From: Byssothecium circinans
Lineage: Eukaryota > Ascomycota > Dothideomycetes > Pleosporales > Massarinaceae
Length of the DNA stretch: 64,000 nucleotides
Direction: 5' to 3'
NCBI GenBank assembly: GCA_010015675.1
Contig: ML976980.1
Span: 1,164,362-1,228,361, forward strand
This document shows, piece by piece, positions 12,426 through 22,544 of the stretch. Positions within the stretch are counted from its first letter, which is position 1. Every line of letters begins with the position of its first letter. The notes beneath the pieces were generated by a model. It was not told the DNA's origin, searched no databases, and saw only the letters and a list, made by a program, of their open reading frames with translations. Both the position numbers and the translations under genes were made by a program.

Positions 12426-12996
12426 ACTCGAAGGAGAAAGCCAATTGAGACCCAGTCTGGATACGGTGAAGAAGACAATGCGAGTTGTGTTGTTGAAGAC
12501 TCGCGTTGGCAGCGACTGAGGGAAGAAGGGACGCAAGCAATTACGTCAGCGATACCACACTTGTCATCGCAGCTTGGAAGCCACAAGGCCTACCACGGAG
12601 TATGTTGAAATAGGCGACGTGACGTGAAAGAACCCAGCTTAACGGTAAACGCAAGGGAAAGCCAAGACCGATGCCAGGTCCTTGCAAGGGATCAGAGATT
12701 AGCCTGCAGAGAAAGACGCAATGCATTAGCGAGAGAAGGAGCAGGACGTAAGTTGGGACAAGTTCCATTCAAAGATATCTTAAAACAATTCACACCAATA
12801 GAATATCTCGATACTCAAGTGCGCCGCATAATTCGCAGCATTCCATCCTCTTGGATTCCGGATCCAGGCGTCAAAATGACCGCCTTTACTCATTACAAAT
12901 CAACGCCCTCTTTCCTTCTTTCTCCAAAAGGGTATTCGTGTTGGCTAATCTTGCTGCTACTGCTTCTCAAGGATGGTTAACCGAAGGCTTTGTCGT
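12426..12996. other. convergent intergenic region
   Basis: Between two converging stop codons. No conserved frame or RNA gene seen. Confidence 0.4.
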
Positions 12997-13624
12997 CTAG
13001 ATCAAAAGGTACGCGAACATGCTCAAGGCACCAGCGAAGGCAATGTTGGTGCTGATGCTCGAGGCATCGCTGGAGCCCTCAGGAGATGATGTACCGTTCG
13101 ATGCGGAGTCGTTCGATGCGAGTCTGCCGCCGGAGCCTGCAGTAGATGTAGGGGTAACGTTCTCGGTAGCATTCTTCGCGGCGGCCTTGAACCTCTCGAT
13201 CGTGTTGCCAGAAGTCCTGGTCCTAGTTAGAGTTGCTATAGATGCATAGGAACATTGAGACTCACGGTCCGTTGATCACACCCACCATGCCTCCCTGGCA
13301 ATGCTTGCCCTGAGTGCAGTAGAACCAGATTGGCGCGGAAGCGTTTGTGACGGTGTATTGGAAAGTTGTAGCGGCCGCCTTCTCGGTGCTGGGAATATAA
13401 CCAGACCAGAAACCGTTGGGCGCGGGGTCGCAAGGTCTCGCGAAAGTTGATTGTGCGACGGAGTGGTTCTTCGGCCAGAACTTGAATGTAACGGTGTCTC
13501 CAACGGCAGCTTTGATATCGCTAGGCTCGAAGGTGAGTGAGCCATTACCGGCAACGACTAGGTGATCGGCGGCGAAAACGGAGCCCACGAGAGTGGTGGC
13601 AGCAGCGAGGATGGAGAAACGCAT
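12997..13624 (-). CDS. secreted GPI-anchored cupredoxin-like protein
   Basis: A 194-residue extracellular protein with one cupredoxin (phytocyanin-like) domain. Exons on the minus strand: 13624-13266 and 13222-12997, with a 43-nt intron bearing a CTAAC branch. Residues 1-18 are a signal peptide. The likely type-1 copper ligands are His54 (PKNHS), Cys103 (FYCTQGKHC), His108 and Met113 (GGMVGVI). Cys65 and Cys109 are placed for the usual disulfide. The second exon gives a Ser/Thr/Asn/Gly-rich stalk and ends in a hydrophobic tail (FAGALSMFAYLLI) fitting a GPI signal. Members of this family sit on fungal cell surfaces; the precise role is unknown. A TATATAA box lies about 150 bp upstream. Confidence 0.88.
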
Positions 13625-13771
13625 TATGATTGGTTGTGGAGAAAAGAGACTAGCTCGTTTGGGTGTAATGGGTGAAAGAAGAAGATCGAGATATGAGGTG
13701 TCGAATTGGTGTGTGAATGGAAAGTCTGGGCCTGCCTAGGGAAAGAATTGTACGTGAGGGAATTTGAGAAG

Positions 13772-13778
13772 TTATATA
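13772..13778 (-). promoter_or_regulatory. TATA box of the cupredoxin gene
   Basis: Minus-strand TATATAA about 150 bp upstream of the ATG at 13624. Motif and distance are seen; the function is inferred. Confidence 0.4.
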
Positions 13779-15314
13779 GAACCTGAGGTTGAAACACCGC
13801 GGCTGCGCAAAGAAGATGGAAGGGAATAATCGGCCTGAGCAGGCGATGGTCGAACATCTTCGCGACGCCTGAGGTCTCGAAGGCATGCACACAGGTCGTC
13901 TCATGCCTACTTTTGGGGGGACGCGTGGTGATCCGGGGAAACAACTTTGGTGACGGCGGGTGTGATTGGAGACTCCTGCTGCAGGCGCCAACTTCCGGGA
14001 ACCCGCCTCTGGAGGACGCTGTGTTTTGCCTGAGGTGCAGGTGTGTGGCTGTTGAGAGCCAAGATGGAAAGGGATTGCCGTTATTATTGAAGGGGATGAA
14101 ACTCGAGAGATGCTGGTGTGAAGAACATGAGACAGTTGTGAAGCGAGCACGGCCCACTCAGTTCCGCTAGCCGGGCAGCTTCTCTCAACGCCACTCGCCA
14201 GAACTTCAGCGAGGAGAGGCTCTCGCCCGTTGGCAGGTTCTTCGGCGTCAATTTCAGGCAGTTGTTTTATAACATTATTCACAAACGAAGTGGCTGACGG
14301 CTCGGAAGTTTTTCGCGGGCGTTTCTTGACAGGAGGAAGGACCTCAGAAATACCACGGCTGCGGCTGGCTTCTCACGGTCCTCTGTTACTACTGCACTAT
14401 GATGCCCATCGCCAACATCGACAGGCTTCTTCAGCACACTGCCGCGCTTTGGCTGCAATCCTACAATGTATGGTCTCAGAAGCTGCTGGGCCGCGTTGCT
14501 CCGCCGGGCTGCCCAGGACACCCGCAATGCGATCTCGGGGAGCTACTGCTGGTCGACAGACCCAGCGGACAGAGCGGCATTTCGAAGAGCAGCAGGGAAG
14601 TAAATAGTTAGGAGTTTCTGGGCCAATACAAGAGCACGACGTGTTCAAAGGAGACGATTCTTCTTTCACCCGAGTGCGACGAGGTCACTGCTGTGCAATC
14701 AATCAACAGTAGGTCTTGAAACTTCGGAAGCAAGGGCTATGATATTGCGATGTTCATATTATTCAACTTGCTTAGTAAATAAAATACTCCGGTTCTACGG
14801 CTACCATGGTACCTAGGGGTTCCGCAGGCCTCCCGCAGCCATCCGAAAACGTATACTGTGCATTCATCTGCGACCCTTTCCATCATGCCAACGCCTTTGA
14901 CGTCGCGATCCGCTCTCACGAGAGATGTGTTTTATTGATCGTCGTTGTAGGTGCCCGTTGCGGCTCCCTCCGATGCAACCCAGGCGTTGCAGGCCACGTG
15001 CAGGCCTAGCGGCGGGCAGCGTTCTCAATTGTCTAACCCAAACCGGTAAAATATTTCCAAATATATCCACAATCACTAGATCGAATGCTCATAACTCATA
15101 AAAGCTTTGGGCTCATCTATAGCGGTCAGTAATTCGGCGCCGCATGTGCACTCATTTAGGTCAGCTGCCTGCTTCGTTTGGTTTGGTTTCAATATGTCTG
15201 TATCCATCACCATGGTTCACCCTCGCTCAGACCAAAGAAGGGCCTCCCACAGTGTCGACGTGACAAACATGAGAGCCAAGGGATATTGATGCGGACCCGA
15301 GTATTGGAAAGAGG
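13779..15314. other. intergenic region between two secreted-protein genes
   Basis: Upstream DNA of the cupredoxin (minus) and cerato-platanin (plus) genes. Overlapping open frames near 13650-14610 are out of phase with each other and show no motif. Confidence 0.4.
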
Positions 15315-15320
15315 TATAAA
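15315..15320 (+). promoter_or_regulatory. TATA box of the cerato-platanin gene
   Basis: TATAAA 153 bp upstream of the ATG at 15473, consistent with a strongly expressed secreted protein. Confidence 0.45.
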
Positions 15321-15472
15321 GAGATCACCGTCCACATGTAGAAGAAATCATCATAGCAACCAGCTTTAGTCCAACAACCCCGCACTCCTACCACACTAAT
15401 AACGTCAACCGCCAACACACAAGATCCAAAAGCATCCGCTTCATTCCTTCAGACGCACAATACTCAATCAAG

Positions 15473-15993
15473 ATGAAGTTCTTCACTGCCATCTCTGCCG
15501 CTGCTGCCGGCTTCGCTACTCTTTCTTCTGCTATTAGTGGTGAGTTGACGGCCACAATACCCTCATCTTCCTCTTCTAACCTCAACAGTCTCCTATGACA
15601 CCGGATATGACGATGCCGGCCGCTCGTTGACTGCGGTAACATGCTCCGACGGACCCAACGGCTTGATCACGAGATACGGATGGCAGACTCAGGGACAAAT
15701 TGCTCGCTTCCCTTACATCGGAGGATACCAGGGCACAACTTGGAATAGCCCCTTGGTACGACCGCCCTTGCTCTTCCCTATGCTTCAATCACTAACACTA
15801 CCTGAAGTGCGGTACTTGCTACGGCATCACCTACAACGGCAAGACCATCTACGCCCTCGCCATCGACTCCACATCAAACGGATTCAACCTGGGTTTGCGA
15901 GCCATGAACGATTTGACCAACGGCCAGGCCGAGTCCCTCGGACGCATTGAGGCGCAGTACGCACAAGTCCCGACTAGCAACTGCGGTCTCTAG
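15473..15993 (+). CDS. cerato-platanin family secreted protein
   Basis: A 139-residue secreted protein. Exons 15473-15539, 15589-15755 and 15808-15993; the introns are 49 and 52 nt with TCTAAC and ACTAAC branch sites. Residues 1-20 are a signal peptide. The mature part has the family pattern: [14 protein letters not shown] at the start, [29 protein letters not shown], and four cysteines (41, 79, 82, 137) that form two disulfides. Cerato-platanins are expansin-like, bind chitin oligomers, act in the fungal wall and can trigger plant defence. The role here is by family. Confidence 0.96.
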
Positions 15994-16739
15994 TCGACGA
16001 CGTAATCATGAGATGGAAAGAATGGAAATGTGGAACCAGCATGGGGAATGCCTAATATCGCATAGCCAGTTTTTTTTATTACTCTGTACCGGGACACTCC
16101 TTTACACTTAATTTATAAAGCGTAATGCATAGTTATTTTACCTTGAATATTTTCCCTTTTGATTCAGCATCGCTCGCAGGGCACTGACGTGAACATAGGA
16201 ATATCCTTCTCTTCCTCAATTCCATCATGTTCGCTAATCGAGCCGATGGCTTTTACCCCGTCTTTGACCCCTGTCTGCCGAAGATGTCAACCCACTATTG
16301 ACATGCATCCAGATCAATGGCCTGCGCCACCCGGGTACCCAGGCCATGTTGTGTGACATGGAATGACTGTATAGCTACTTAATATCTAACTAGAAACAAA
16401 GAGGCAAAAGCTCTGTACAAATAGAATCTTTAATTCTGTTTCGAGGTATATTGAACGAGTACAACTTCGTAACCTTTGAATCTCCAACCGATATCTTTCC
16501 CTGGAAATCCATCCATCTGACCTGCATGCAGCTCGCCTCAACCGTGACGCTCTTCGTCCAATAACTTTCCCCACAAGCCCAGATCCAACAATCATCAACC
16601 AACGACACCCACCCTTGTACCTATTCGACAACCCCAGCTTTCACCCCACCAAATAACGTACGGGCTGTGGGTTCCCCGCAATGTCACACCCATCACCTCA
16701 GATGCTTCGCCATAGTAATGACCCGACCAACGATGCGGG
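15994..16739. other. intergenic region with weak minus-strand coding traces
   Basis: No intact gene. On the minus strand, 16390-16600 has a frame with CWIWACGESYWTKSVTVEA, and a different frame upstream contains HSPYVIWWGESWGC. The break between them and the lack of a start suggest chance or a degraded gene. Confidence 0.3.
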
Positions 16740-16964
16740 CACGCGGTTAAACCAATTCGCCGCACACCAAAAATCTTCAGCTCATATTTACTTACACCCA
16801 CCGAAGCCCTTTTAACCTCTTCCTACTACTATGTAAAAGAGCAGGCTTAGCTTTATAATTTTAAGTTTTATTAAACTTAAAGGAGAGTAATTAACGTGTT
16901 AGTTATTGTAGGTAGTCTTTGGTGAGAGACTATTATATGTGCGGGGAATTCTTTCAATCGCGTG
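16740..16964 (+). mobile_element. 225-bp MITE-like element, copy A
   Basis: Bounded by CACGCGG and TCGCGTG. Terminal inverted repeats of about 27 bp share the cores AATTCgCCGCACA (left) and AATTCcCCGCACA (right, complemented). A second copy of exactly the same length and orientation lies at 35590-35814, and the two align end to end. Where they differ by transitions, copy A mostly has T or A against C or G in copy B, which suggests RIP or greater age. No target duplication is clear here. It has no coding capacity, so it would depend on another element's transposase. Confidence 0.7.
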
Positions 16965-17011
16965 GTCCATTCTAGATGGTCCTCCACAACCATCATTTCT
17001 AACATCCCCAG

Positions 17012-17331
17012 GCCTGCTTCGCAACAATGTTCACACTCGCCCTCCGTGGTCTCGGCTGACCACTAAGATCGGCGGCTCCATGCTCGTCGCCACCATCTCT
17101 GGTGGCGCTGCTATCCCTCCTGCGACTGGTGCTCCCAAAGACCGCACTGGTAGCTACCACACTGCCATGGTGATCCCGACTGCTTTCTATGTGGCACTTG
17201 GTGGGCATAGGGGGACGGATTTGAATGTTAATGCGGCGAATACTCTGCATGGGGATAGCGAGAAGGCGGGGGGTGGGGGTGGGGGGATTGGAGAAGGAGA
17301 ATTAAGTGACTGTGGTTGTGGAATAATGTGA
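17012..17331 (+). pseudogene. relic of an L-fucose/glucose permease-like MFS C-terminus
   Basis: The DNA encodes two segments matching the C-terminal helices of FucP-type major facilitator permeases. The first is ACFATMFTLALRGLG, followed directly by a stop. The second, in another frame, is KIGGSMLVATISGGAAIPP and HTAMVIPTAFYVAL. A one-base frame change at the TGACCACTAAG junction (about 17057) separates them. The upstream nine or so helices are missing, and copy A of the 225-bp element ends only about 50 bp upstream. I call it a truncated, frameshifted remnant. Confidence 0.6.
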
Positions 17332-17682
17332 GAAGAATGGCGGAATGGTTGAGAGGGTCTATCCGACTGCAATCTGTAATTGAATGGAATTCTTCCGATG
17401 TGTAGACATGGGTTTTGCGTGGGTATCATAACGTGTGTAACTACCTCTTGACAAGTCCTGGTGTGCATAGCCATCTGTCACACGTCCAGCTGCACTTTGC
17501 ATTTCTCTGGCTAGCAACGCTACACCAGATTCTTGACGTAATTTTCTTGCGCTCGTCCATGACTGCAGGTATCCAAGCAAAATCGCTCTGTTCGATGTTG
17601 CGACTGAGCCATGTTGCATTCCAGACCCTGGCAAAACGCATGTATTGCCTTCGAGAACTATCATAAAGTCTCTGCGCGATTT
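17332..17682. other. 3' flank between the MFS relic and NIP7
   Basis: No supported gene. It lies downstream of both the relic and NIP7. Confidence 0.4.
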
Positions 17683-18349
17683 TCAAGTCGTGAACAGGGT
17701 GTCTTCCTCTCTTAGGTACTCGCCAATATCCGCCTGTCTAAATGCGACAACACCGGTGGGATCCAACTTTCTTGCCTCGGCCGTTGACCGCGCGCTGACT
17801 CCGAATCCCTTGAGATGTGTCAGCAAACTTTCATCATCCACTGTCCAGCCCCACTCACCAGATACGTATCGTTCATGCTCAACACCACCACGCCCTGGTG
17901 TTCTGGGCAGTCTTCGCTCCACCGTCCCACATGCGCCTTCAAGACATTGCCTCCATACAAGAACGGCATCTCTCCATTCGGCTTAACCCAGACCTTGTAC
18001 CTCGCATGCGGCGCAATAACGGACAGCGCGGTGATGTGAAGTCTGAATTTTCCAGTCTTGGTGAACTTTCCGAGGCAGGTTCCGAGGGAGAGGAGGTTAT
18101 CACGTTTTACGGAAGTCGCGAGGTTGGCGAGGGATTCGCGGACGTAGTATACCCGGGAGCCCTGTAAGGAATAAGTATGGTTTGGTTTGGGGTGGATTGC
18201 GAGCTGAGGGAGGGAGTATGCACCTGGATGCGGAAGACATGACGGTCATTCGCGTCGCCGGCGGTGATGAGATCTTGGATGCCCTTTCCACAGTATGCGG
18301 CGAGCTTCTCAAACAGCGTCTTCGTCTCGGGTTCTGTGAGCGGTCTCAT
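17683..18349 (-). CDS. NIP7: 60S ribosome biogenesis factor NIP7
   Basis: A 184-residue NIP7 orthologue, a nucleolar PUA-domain protein that binds pre-60S particles and 27S pre-rRNA. Exons on the minus strand: 18349-18224, 18161-17859 and 17808-17683; introns are 62 and 50 nt. The start [19 protein letters not shown] is the family start, so the longer open frame upstream is not used. Further landmarks are [21 protein letters not shown] text in exon 2, [34 protein letters not shown] spliced to GFGVSARST, and the conserved end [15 protein letters not shown]. It shares a 185-bp upstream region with NOC3. Confidence 0.95.
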
Positions 18350-18534
18350 TGTGCATGTGCAGGTGGGGGTGAAAGTATGAAGTCTTGAATCGATTTCGCA
18401 TTGGGACAAAAAAGTGTGGAGGTATCGGGGAAAGCAGCGCTCAAACGCCGACGCCAAGGCCAAAATTTATTTTCGGTGTGGTGGAGCTCGACCCAACACC
18501 ACCATGCGCCTGCAACTCAACATCGCACACTCCA
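18350..18534. promoter_or_regulatory. bidirectional promoter region of NIP7 and NOC3
   Basis: Only 185 bp separates the two divergent start codons. Both genes act in 60S subunit assembly, so shared control is likely. An A/T tract (ccaaaatttatttt) sits mid-way; I see no exact match to a known ribosome-biogenesis motif. Confidence 0.55.
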
Positions 18535-20544
18535 ATGTCTCGCATACCGGCTGCAAAGAGGCGGAGACTGTCGCCCCCGGAGACTGACCACAAGGTCAGA
18601 TTTGTTGCGAATGCGTCCAAGTGGGACCTCGAACAGGACTACGAGCAGCAACCGCGCAAGCTCAAGAAGGCAAAAGAGAATGCTAGGCTACCAGTGAAGA
18701 CCGCAGAGGGGTGGGAAGACGCTCCCGAGGAGCACAAAGAGGAGGAAGCCTCGGACAGCTTTCTTGGGTCTGGCGCCGAGGATGCAGAGGAAGGAGAGCA
18801 GGAGGCGGTGGAAGTGGAAAAGCCCAAGGTGTCACAGCGCCAACAAATCATCGAGGCAAAGGAAGAGCTCGCGCGCATAGCGACACTGCTCAATGAGGAC
18901 CCAGAAGAACACGTTGGAGCTCTGAAGACGCTGGCAGCCCTCGCAACTTCAAATAACACCACCGTACGGAAACTCACACTCATGACGCAACTCTCCGTGT
19001 TCAAAGACCTCATCCCCGGCTACCGCATCCGACCGCTCTCCGAGGAGAACATGACCGAAAAGGTGTCCAAGGACGTCCGGAAGTTGCGCAATTTTGAGCA
19101 GAAGCTGGTATCGGGTTATCAGACATACGTGCAACATCTGGCCAAGCTAGCGAAGCCGAGTGGGCTGAAGACGTCAGAACAGTCCGCAAGTCTGGCCTCG
19201 GTCGCTATTACATGTGCATGCAATCTGCTACTCGCCGTGCCTCATTTCAACTTCCGTGGAGATCTTCTCCAGATTCTTGTTGGTAAGCTGAGCACGAGGC
19301 GTGTCAACAAAGATTTCGTCTTGTGTAGGGAAACCTTGGAGAGGCTATTCCGAGAAGACGAAGACGGAACTACTTCCTTAGAAGCAGTCACCATGTTGAC
19401 CAAGATGATGAAGTCAAAAGACTATCATTTCGATGAGAGTGTTCTCAATACCTTCCTCCATCTCCGCCTGCTTTCTGAGCTTTCTCTGAAAGCATCATAT
19501 AATTCGGTCGACAAGCCGGAAGACCAACAGTACGCCGGCAAGAAAATTAAACAGCAGCGCGAGTTCCGGACGAAGAAGATGCGCAAACAGATGAAAGAGA
19601 ACAAGAAGATCGAAAAGGAGATGGAGCAGGCCGATGCCGTCGTGAGTCACGAAGAACGCGACAGGATGCAGGCAGAAACCTTGAAAATGGTCTTCGTCGC
19701 ATACTTTCGAATATTAAAGGCACGTTCGCCAAAGCTCATGGGAGCTGTGTTGGAAGGATTGGCAAAATATTCGCATTTGATCAATCAGAACTTCTTCGGA
19801 GATATTCTGGAAGCGCTCCGCGACATCATCAGCACGGCCGAGCTTTCAGCCGCCGCTGAGGCGGATGAAGATGGAGACGGGGACTCGGAGGACGAAGACA
19901 ACGATGAGTTGCCAGAAAGAAACCTTACGCGCGAGTCACTCCTCTGCGTCATCACGGCCTTTGCACTGCTTCAAGGCCAAGACGTTGCAAAAGCGGCCTC
20001 ATCGTTGAAGCTGGACCTGAGTTTCTTCATAACTCACCTCTATCGTACGCTTCACGCCGTATCCATCAATCCCGATGTTGAGCTGAGTGCCAATTCGCTG
20101 CATCTACCTGATCCTCATGCTCCAGAAGCGCAAACACCTTCAACAAACAAGGTCAACGTGCAAACAACCATCGTCCTCCTCATCCGATCCTTGTCCTCGG
20201 TACTGCTCCCGCCGACTGCATTGCGCGCTGTGCCCCCAGTGCGAATAGCGGCTTTCTGCAAACAGCTAATGACCATCTCGTTACAGCTTCCAGAGAAATC
20301 CTGCACTGCTATGCTCGGGTTGTTGAACCAAGTGACCAAAGCTCACGGGCGTAAAGTCAGTGCCTTGTGGATCACCGAAGAGCGAAGAGGGGACGGCGTC
20401 TTTGACGCGCTCAAGCCAGAGATCGAAGGGAGCAACCCATTCGCGGGCACAGTTTGGGAAGGTGAGATTTTAAGGAGGCATTATTGCCCGACCATCAGGG
20501 AGGCTGTCGTTGGTATCGAGAAGAACGTTTTGGACGCGAGGTAG
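18535..20544 (+). CDS. NOC3: nucleolar complex protein NOC3
   Basis: An intronless 669-residue NOC3 orthologue, which works with NOC2 in nucleolar pre-60S maturation and export. The frame is open upstream to 18385, but the first ATG at 18535 gives MSRIPAAKRRRLSPPE, a nuclear-localisation type start. Landmarks are an acidic segment at residues 70-105, the NOC3 N-terminal domain (KEELARIATLLNEDPEEHV; LTQLSVFKDLIPGYRIRPL-like), HFNFRGDLLQILVGKLSTR, a Lys-rich KKMRKQMKENKKIEKEM helix, and a CBF/Mak21-type C-terminus ending NPFAGTVWEGEILRRHY. Divergent from NIP7. The transposon begins about 235 bp after its stop. Confidence 0.95.
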   Translation: MSRIPAAKRRRLSPPETDHKVRFVANASKWDLEQDYEQQPRKLKKAKENARLPVKTAEGWEDAPEEHKEEEASDSFLGSGAEDAEEGEQEAVEVEKPKVSQRQQIIEAKEELARIATLLNEDPEEHVGALKTLAALATSNNTTVRKLTLMTQLSVFKDLIPGYRIRPLSEENMTEKVSKDVRKLRNFEQKLVSGYQTYVQHLAKLAKPSGLKTSEQSASLASVAITCACNLLLAVPHFNFRGDLLQILVGKLSTRRVNKDFVLCRETLERLFREDEDGTTSLEAVTMLTKMMKSKDYHFDESVLNTFLHLRLLSELSLKASYNSVDKPEDQQYAGKKIKQQREFRTKKMRKQMKENKKIEKEMEQADAVVSHEERDRMQAETLKMVFVAYFRILKARSPKLMGAVLEGLAKYSHLINQNFFGDILEALRDIISTAELSAAAEADEDGDGDSEDEDNDELPERNLTRESLLCVITAFALLQGQDVAKAASSLKLDLSFFITHLYRTLHAVSINPDVELSANSLHLPDPHAPEAQTPSTNKVNVQTTIVLLIRSLSSVLLPPTALRAVPPVRIAAFCKQLMTISLQLPEKSCTAMLGLLNQVTKAHGRKVSALWITEERRGDGVFDALKPEIEGSNPFAGTVWEGEILRRHYCPTIREAVVGIEKNVLDAR

Positions 20545-20779
20545 CGATGCTTACGAGAGATACGACGCCGAATATGGGACCTTTCGAGAATCTGAGCTTT
20601 CAAGAGGTGCAATTCTCAGTACATTAGAAGTTTTGTGTCTGCGCCTTGCTGGAACAGCTTATGGCGGCTTTCTTTCTAATATTATCACGAACGTGGCGTG
20701 TCTTGGCAAATTTTGTTTCATGATACCATTTCTCAGCTATTGCCCAACCAGATCATTCATGTTCCGGGATTCGTTCATA

Positions 20780-20863
20780 CTCGCGCCACGCACTACCTCG
20801 CTTCGCTCGGTAGTGCTACTAGGCTCAACGCAACCACCACGCTCAACGCGCTTTTTGCCAAGC
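20780..20863 (+). repeat. left 84-bp terminal inverted repeat of the pogo element
   Basis: Starts CTCGCGCCACGCACTACC and ends ctttttgccaagc. It is the exact reverse complement of 22629-22712. Confidence 0.95.
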
Positions 20864-20897
20864 ACATCTATTTACACCTACTTTTCTACCTACCCAG

Positions 20898-22544
20898 ATG
20901 GATCAATCCTATGCAGCTGTTGAGCTACGTGTACAGCAAGCCTTGAAGTACATTGCCAGCCAAAATTCGTACGTGTTAGCCTATGTGGCGCGCCTCTACG
21001 ACGTCCCTGTTGGCCGGCTTCGAGCTCGCCACCATGGCCGCCCTTCACGCTCGACGCGCTCCCGCACCAACCAAAAGCTATCGGACGCGCAGATCAAGGC
21101 TATACAGCTTTATATACGACGGCTTGATCAAATTGGCCAGCCTCCATTACTTTCAATGGTGCGCGCGGCAGCAGAGAGCATACGACGGTCGACTACTCCA
21201 CCTAATAAACGCAACGCGCTTGAGCCTTTAGGCCGTGATTTCTTCAAGCGCTTTCCACGACTACACCCAGAGCTCGGCCTACGCAAGGTAAAGCAAAAGC
21301 CTCAAGAAACCGATCGATTAGGCGCTCAGCAAGAAGCTATTATTGAGGACCACTTTACCAAGCTGGGCAAGGTGTTTGCTGACCTGGGCGTTCAACCAGC
21401 CGACGTATGGAACTTCGACGAATGCGGCTTTAGGATTGGTATAGGTGGACGACAGGACGTGCTTACCTTTGAGAGCTTTGCAGCAGCAGAGACTCCCTCC
21501 GAGACGAATAGAGATTTCGTCACTATGGGGGAATCTATCAACGCGGCTGGTGAGGTTATACCACCTCTAGCAATCCTCAAAGGCTCACAAATCCTACACC
21601 AACACGTCCACTCGTCGCTCTGCCTTGAGCCTAATATGCTACTCGCAGTGAGCGACTCAGGCTACTCTAACGACCAAATAGCTCTCGACTATATCAAGCA
21701 CTTTGACAAACACACAAAAAACCACCGCGTCAGCGAGTGGCGCGTCCTTATCTTTGACGGCCACGGCTCCCACCTCACGATCGAATTTGTTAGCTATTGC
21801 TATAGCAATAAGATCTGGCCGTACGCCCTACCGCCTCACACGTCACACGTCCTACAGCCTCTTGACGTCGTCGCTTTTTCACCATACAAGCACTACCACC
21901 GACAAGCTGTCGAGCGAGCGGTGCGCAACAGTACTACTGACTTCAACAAAGTGGAGTTTCTACACGCGATTCTACACATTCGGAGGAAGACGTTCGTGTC
22001 AAAGACCATCAAGTCGGCCTTCAAGAGGGCGGGCATTTGGCCTCTTAATAAGTGGGAGGTGATCGATCAGTTGCCTACAAAGGATAGGGCTAGGCCAAAA
22101 ACACCCCCACCACCGTCTACTACCGCTACACCAATAAGCCCACCAACACCTACTACAGCAGCTGAAGTAGAGTTATTTACGCGTAAACACCTACAAGGTG
22201 TTGACCCATACACTGGCCAATTTAGTCTACTTAACCACCGCGTTACAAAGCTCTCAAAAGCAGCGGTGGCCCTAGCGGCAGTGAAGGAGCGCGTCGAGGG
22301 CGACCTCAACCGCATGTCAGCAGCTACACAACACCGTCAAAAGCGACAAGTCGCCGACCGACGCCAAATACAGAAGGGAGGCACTATTACGGTAGGCGAC
22401 GCACGGCTCAGAGCTGCAAAGCGCGATGCAGAGGATCAAAAAAAGGGCAAGCCTCATGCCTCTCACGCTGAAAGGGACGGCCTCAAGGAGCTACATTGCG
22501 AGCAGAACAAGGCTCAGGCGCGTAACAACGCGTTAAATCGATAG
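20898..22544 (+). CDS. pogo/Fot1-type DDE transposase
   Basis: A 548-residue transposase in one exon. The N-terminal 150 residues are the helix-turn-helix and CENP-B-type DNA-binding part (YIASQNSYVLAYVARLYDVP; LGRDFFKRFPRLHPELGLR). The DDE_1 catalytic core has Asp174 (NFDECGFRIG), Asp287 (LIFDGHGSHL) and Asp323 (LQPLDVVAFSPYK); 35 residues lie between the last two, as in DD35D Fot1-like enzymes. The C-terminal 150 residues are Pro/Thr- then Lys/Arg-rich. There are no stops or frameshifts, so the element is probably autonomous. Confidence 0.95.
   Translation: MDQSYAAVELRVQQALKYIASQNSYVLAYVARLYDVPVGRLRARHHGRPSRSTRSRTNQKLSDAQIKAIQLYIRRLDQIGQPPLLSMVRAAAESIRRSTTPPNKRNALEPLGRDFFKRFPRLHPELGLRKVKQKPQETDRLGAQQEAIIEDHFTKLGKVFADLGVQPADVWNFDECGFRIGIGGRQDVLTFESFAAAETPSETNRDFVTMGESINAAGEVIPPLAILKGSQILHQHVHSSLCLEPNMLLAVSDSGYSNDQIALDYIKHFDKHTKNHRVSEWRVLIFDGHGSHLTIEFVSYCYSNKIWPYALPPHTSHVLQPLDVVAFSPYKHYHRQAVERAVRNSTTDFNKVEFLHAILHIRRKTFVSKTIKSAFKRAGIWPLNKWEVIDQLPTKDRARPKTPPPPSTTATPISPPTPTTAAEVELFTRKHLQGVDPYTGQFSLLNHRVTKLSKAAVALAAVKERVEGDLNRMSAATQHRQKRQVADRRQIQKGGTITVGDARLRAAKRDAEDQKKGKPHASHAERDGLKELHCEQNKAQARNNALNR

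Noticed and set aside
13019..13249. Plus-strand frame of 76 codons
   Set aside because: Antisense shadow of the second cupredoxin exon.
13650..14282. 210-codon minus-strand frame upstream of the cupredoxin
   Set aside because: Low complexity, overlaps other frames on both strands, and covers the promoter with the TATA box.
16740..16964. Copy A as a clean insertion into a coding frame, like copy B
   Set aside because: No target duplication is visible and removal does not join two convincing coding segments.
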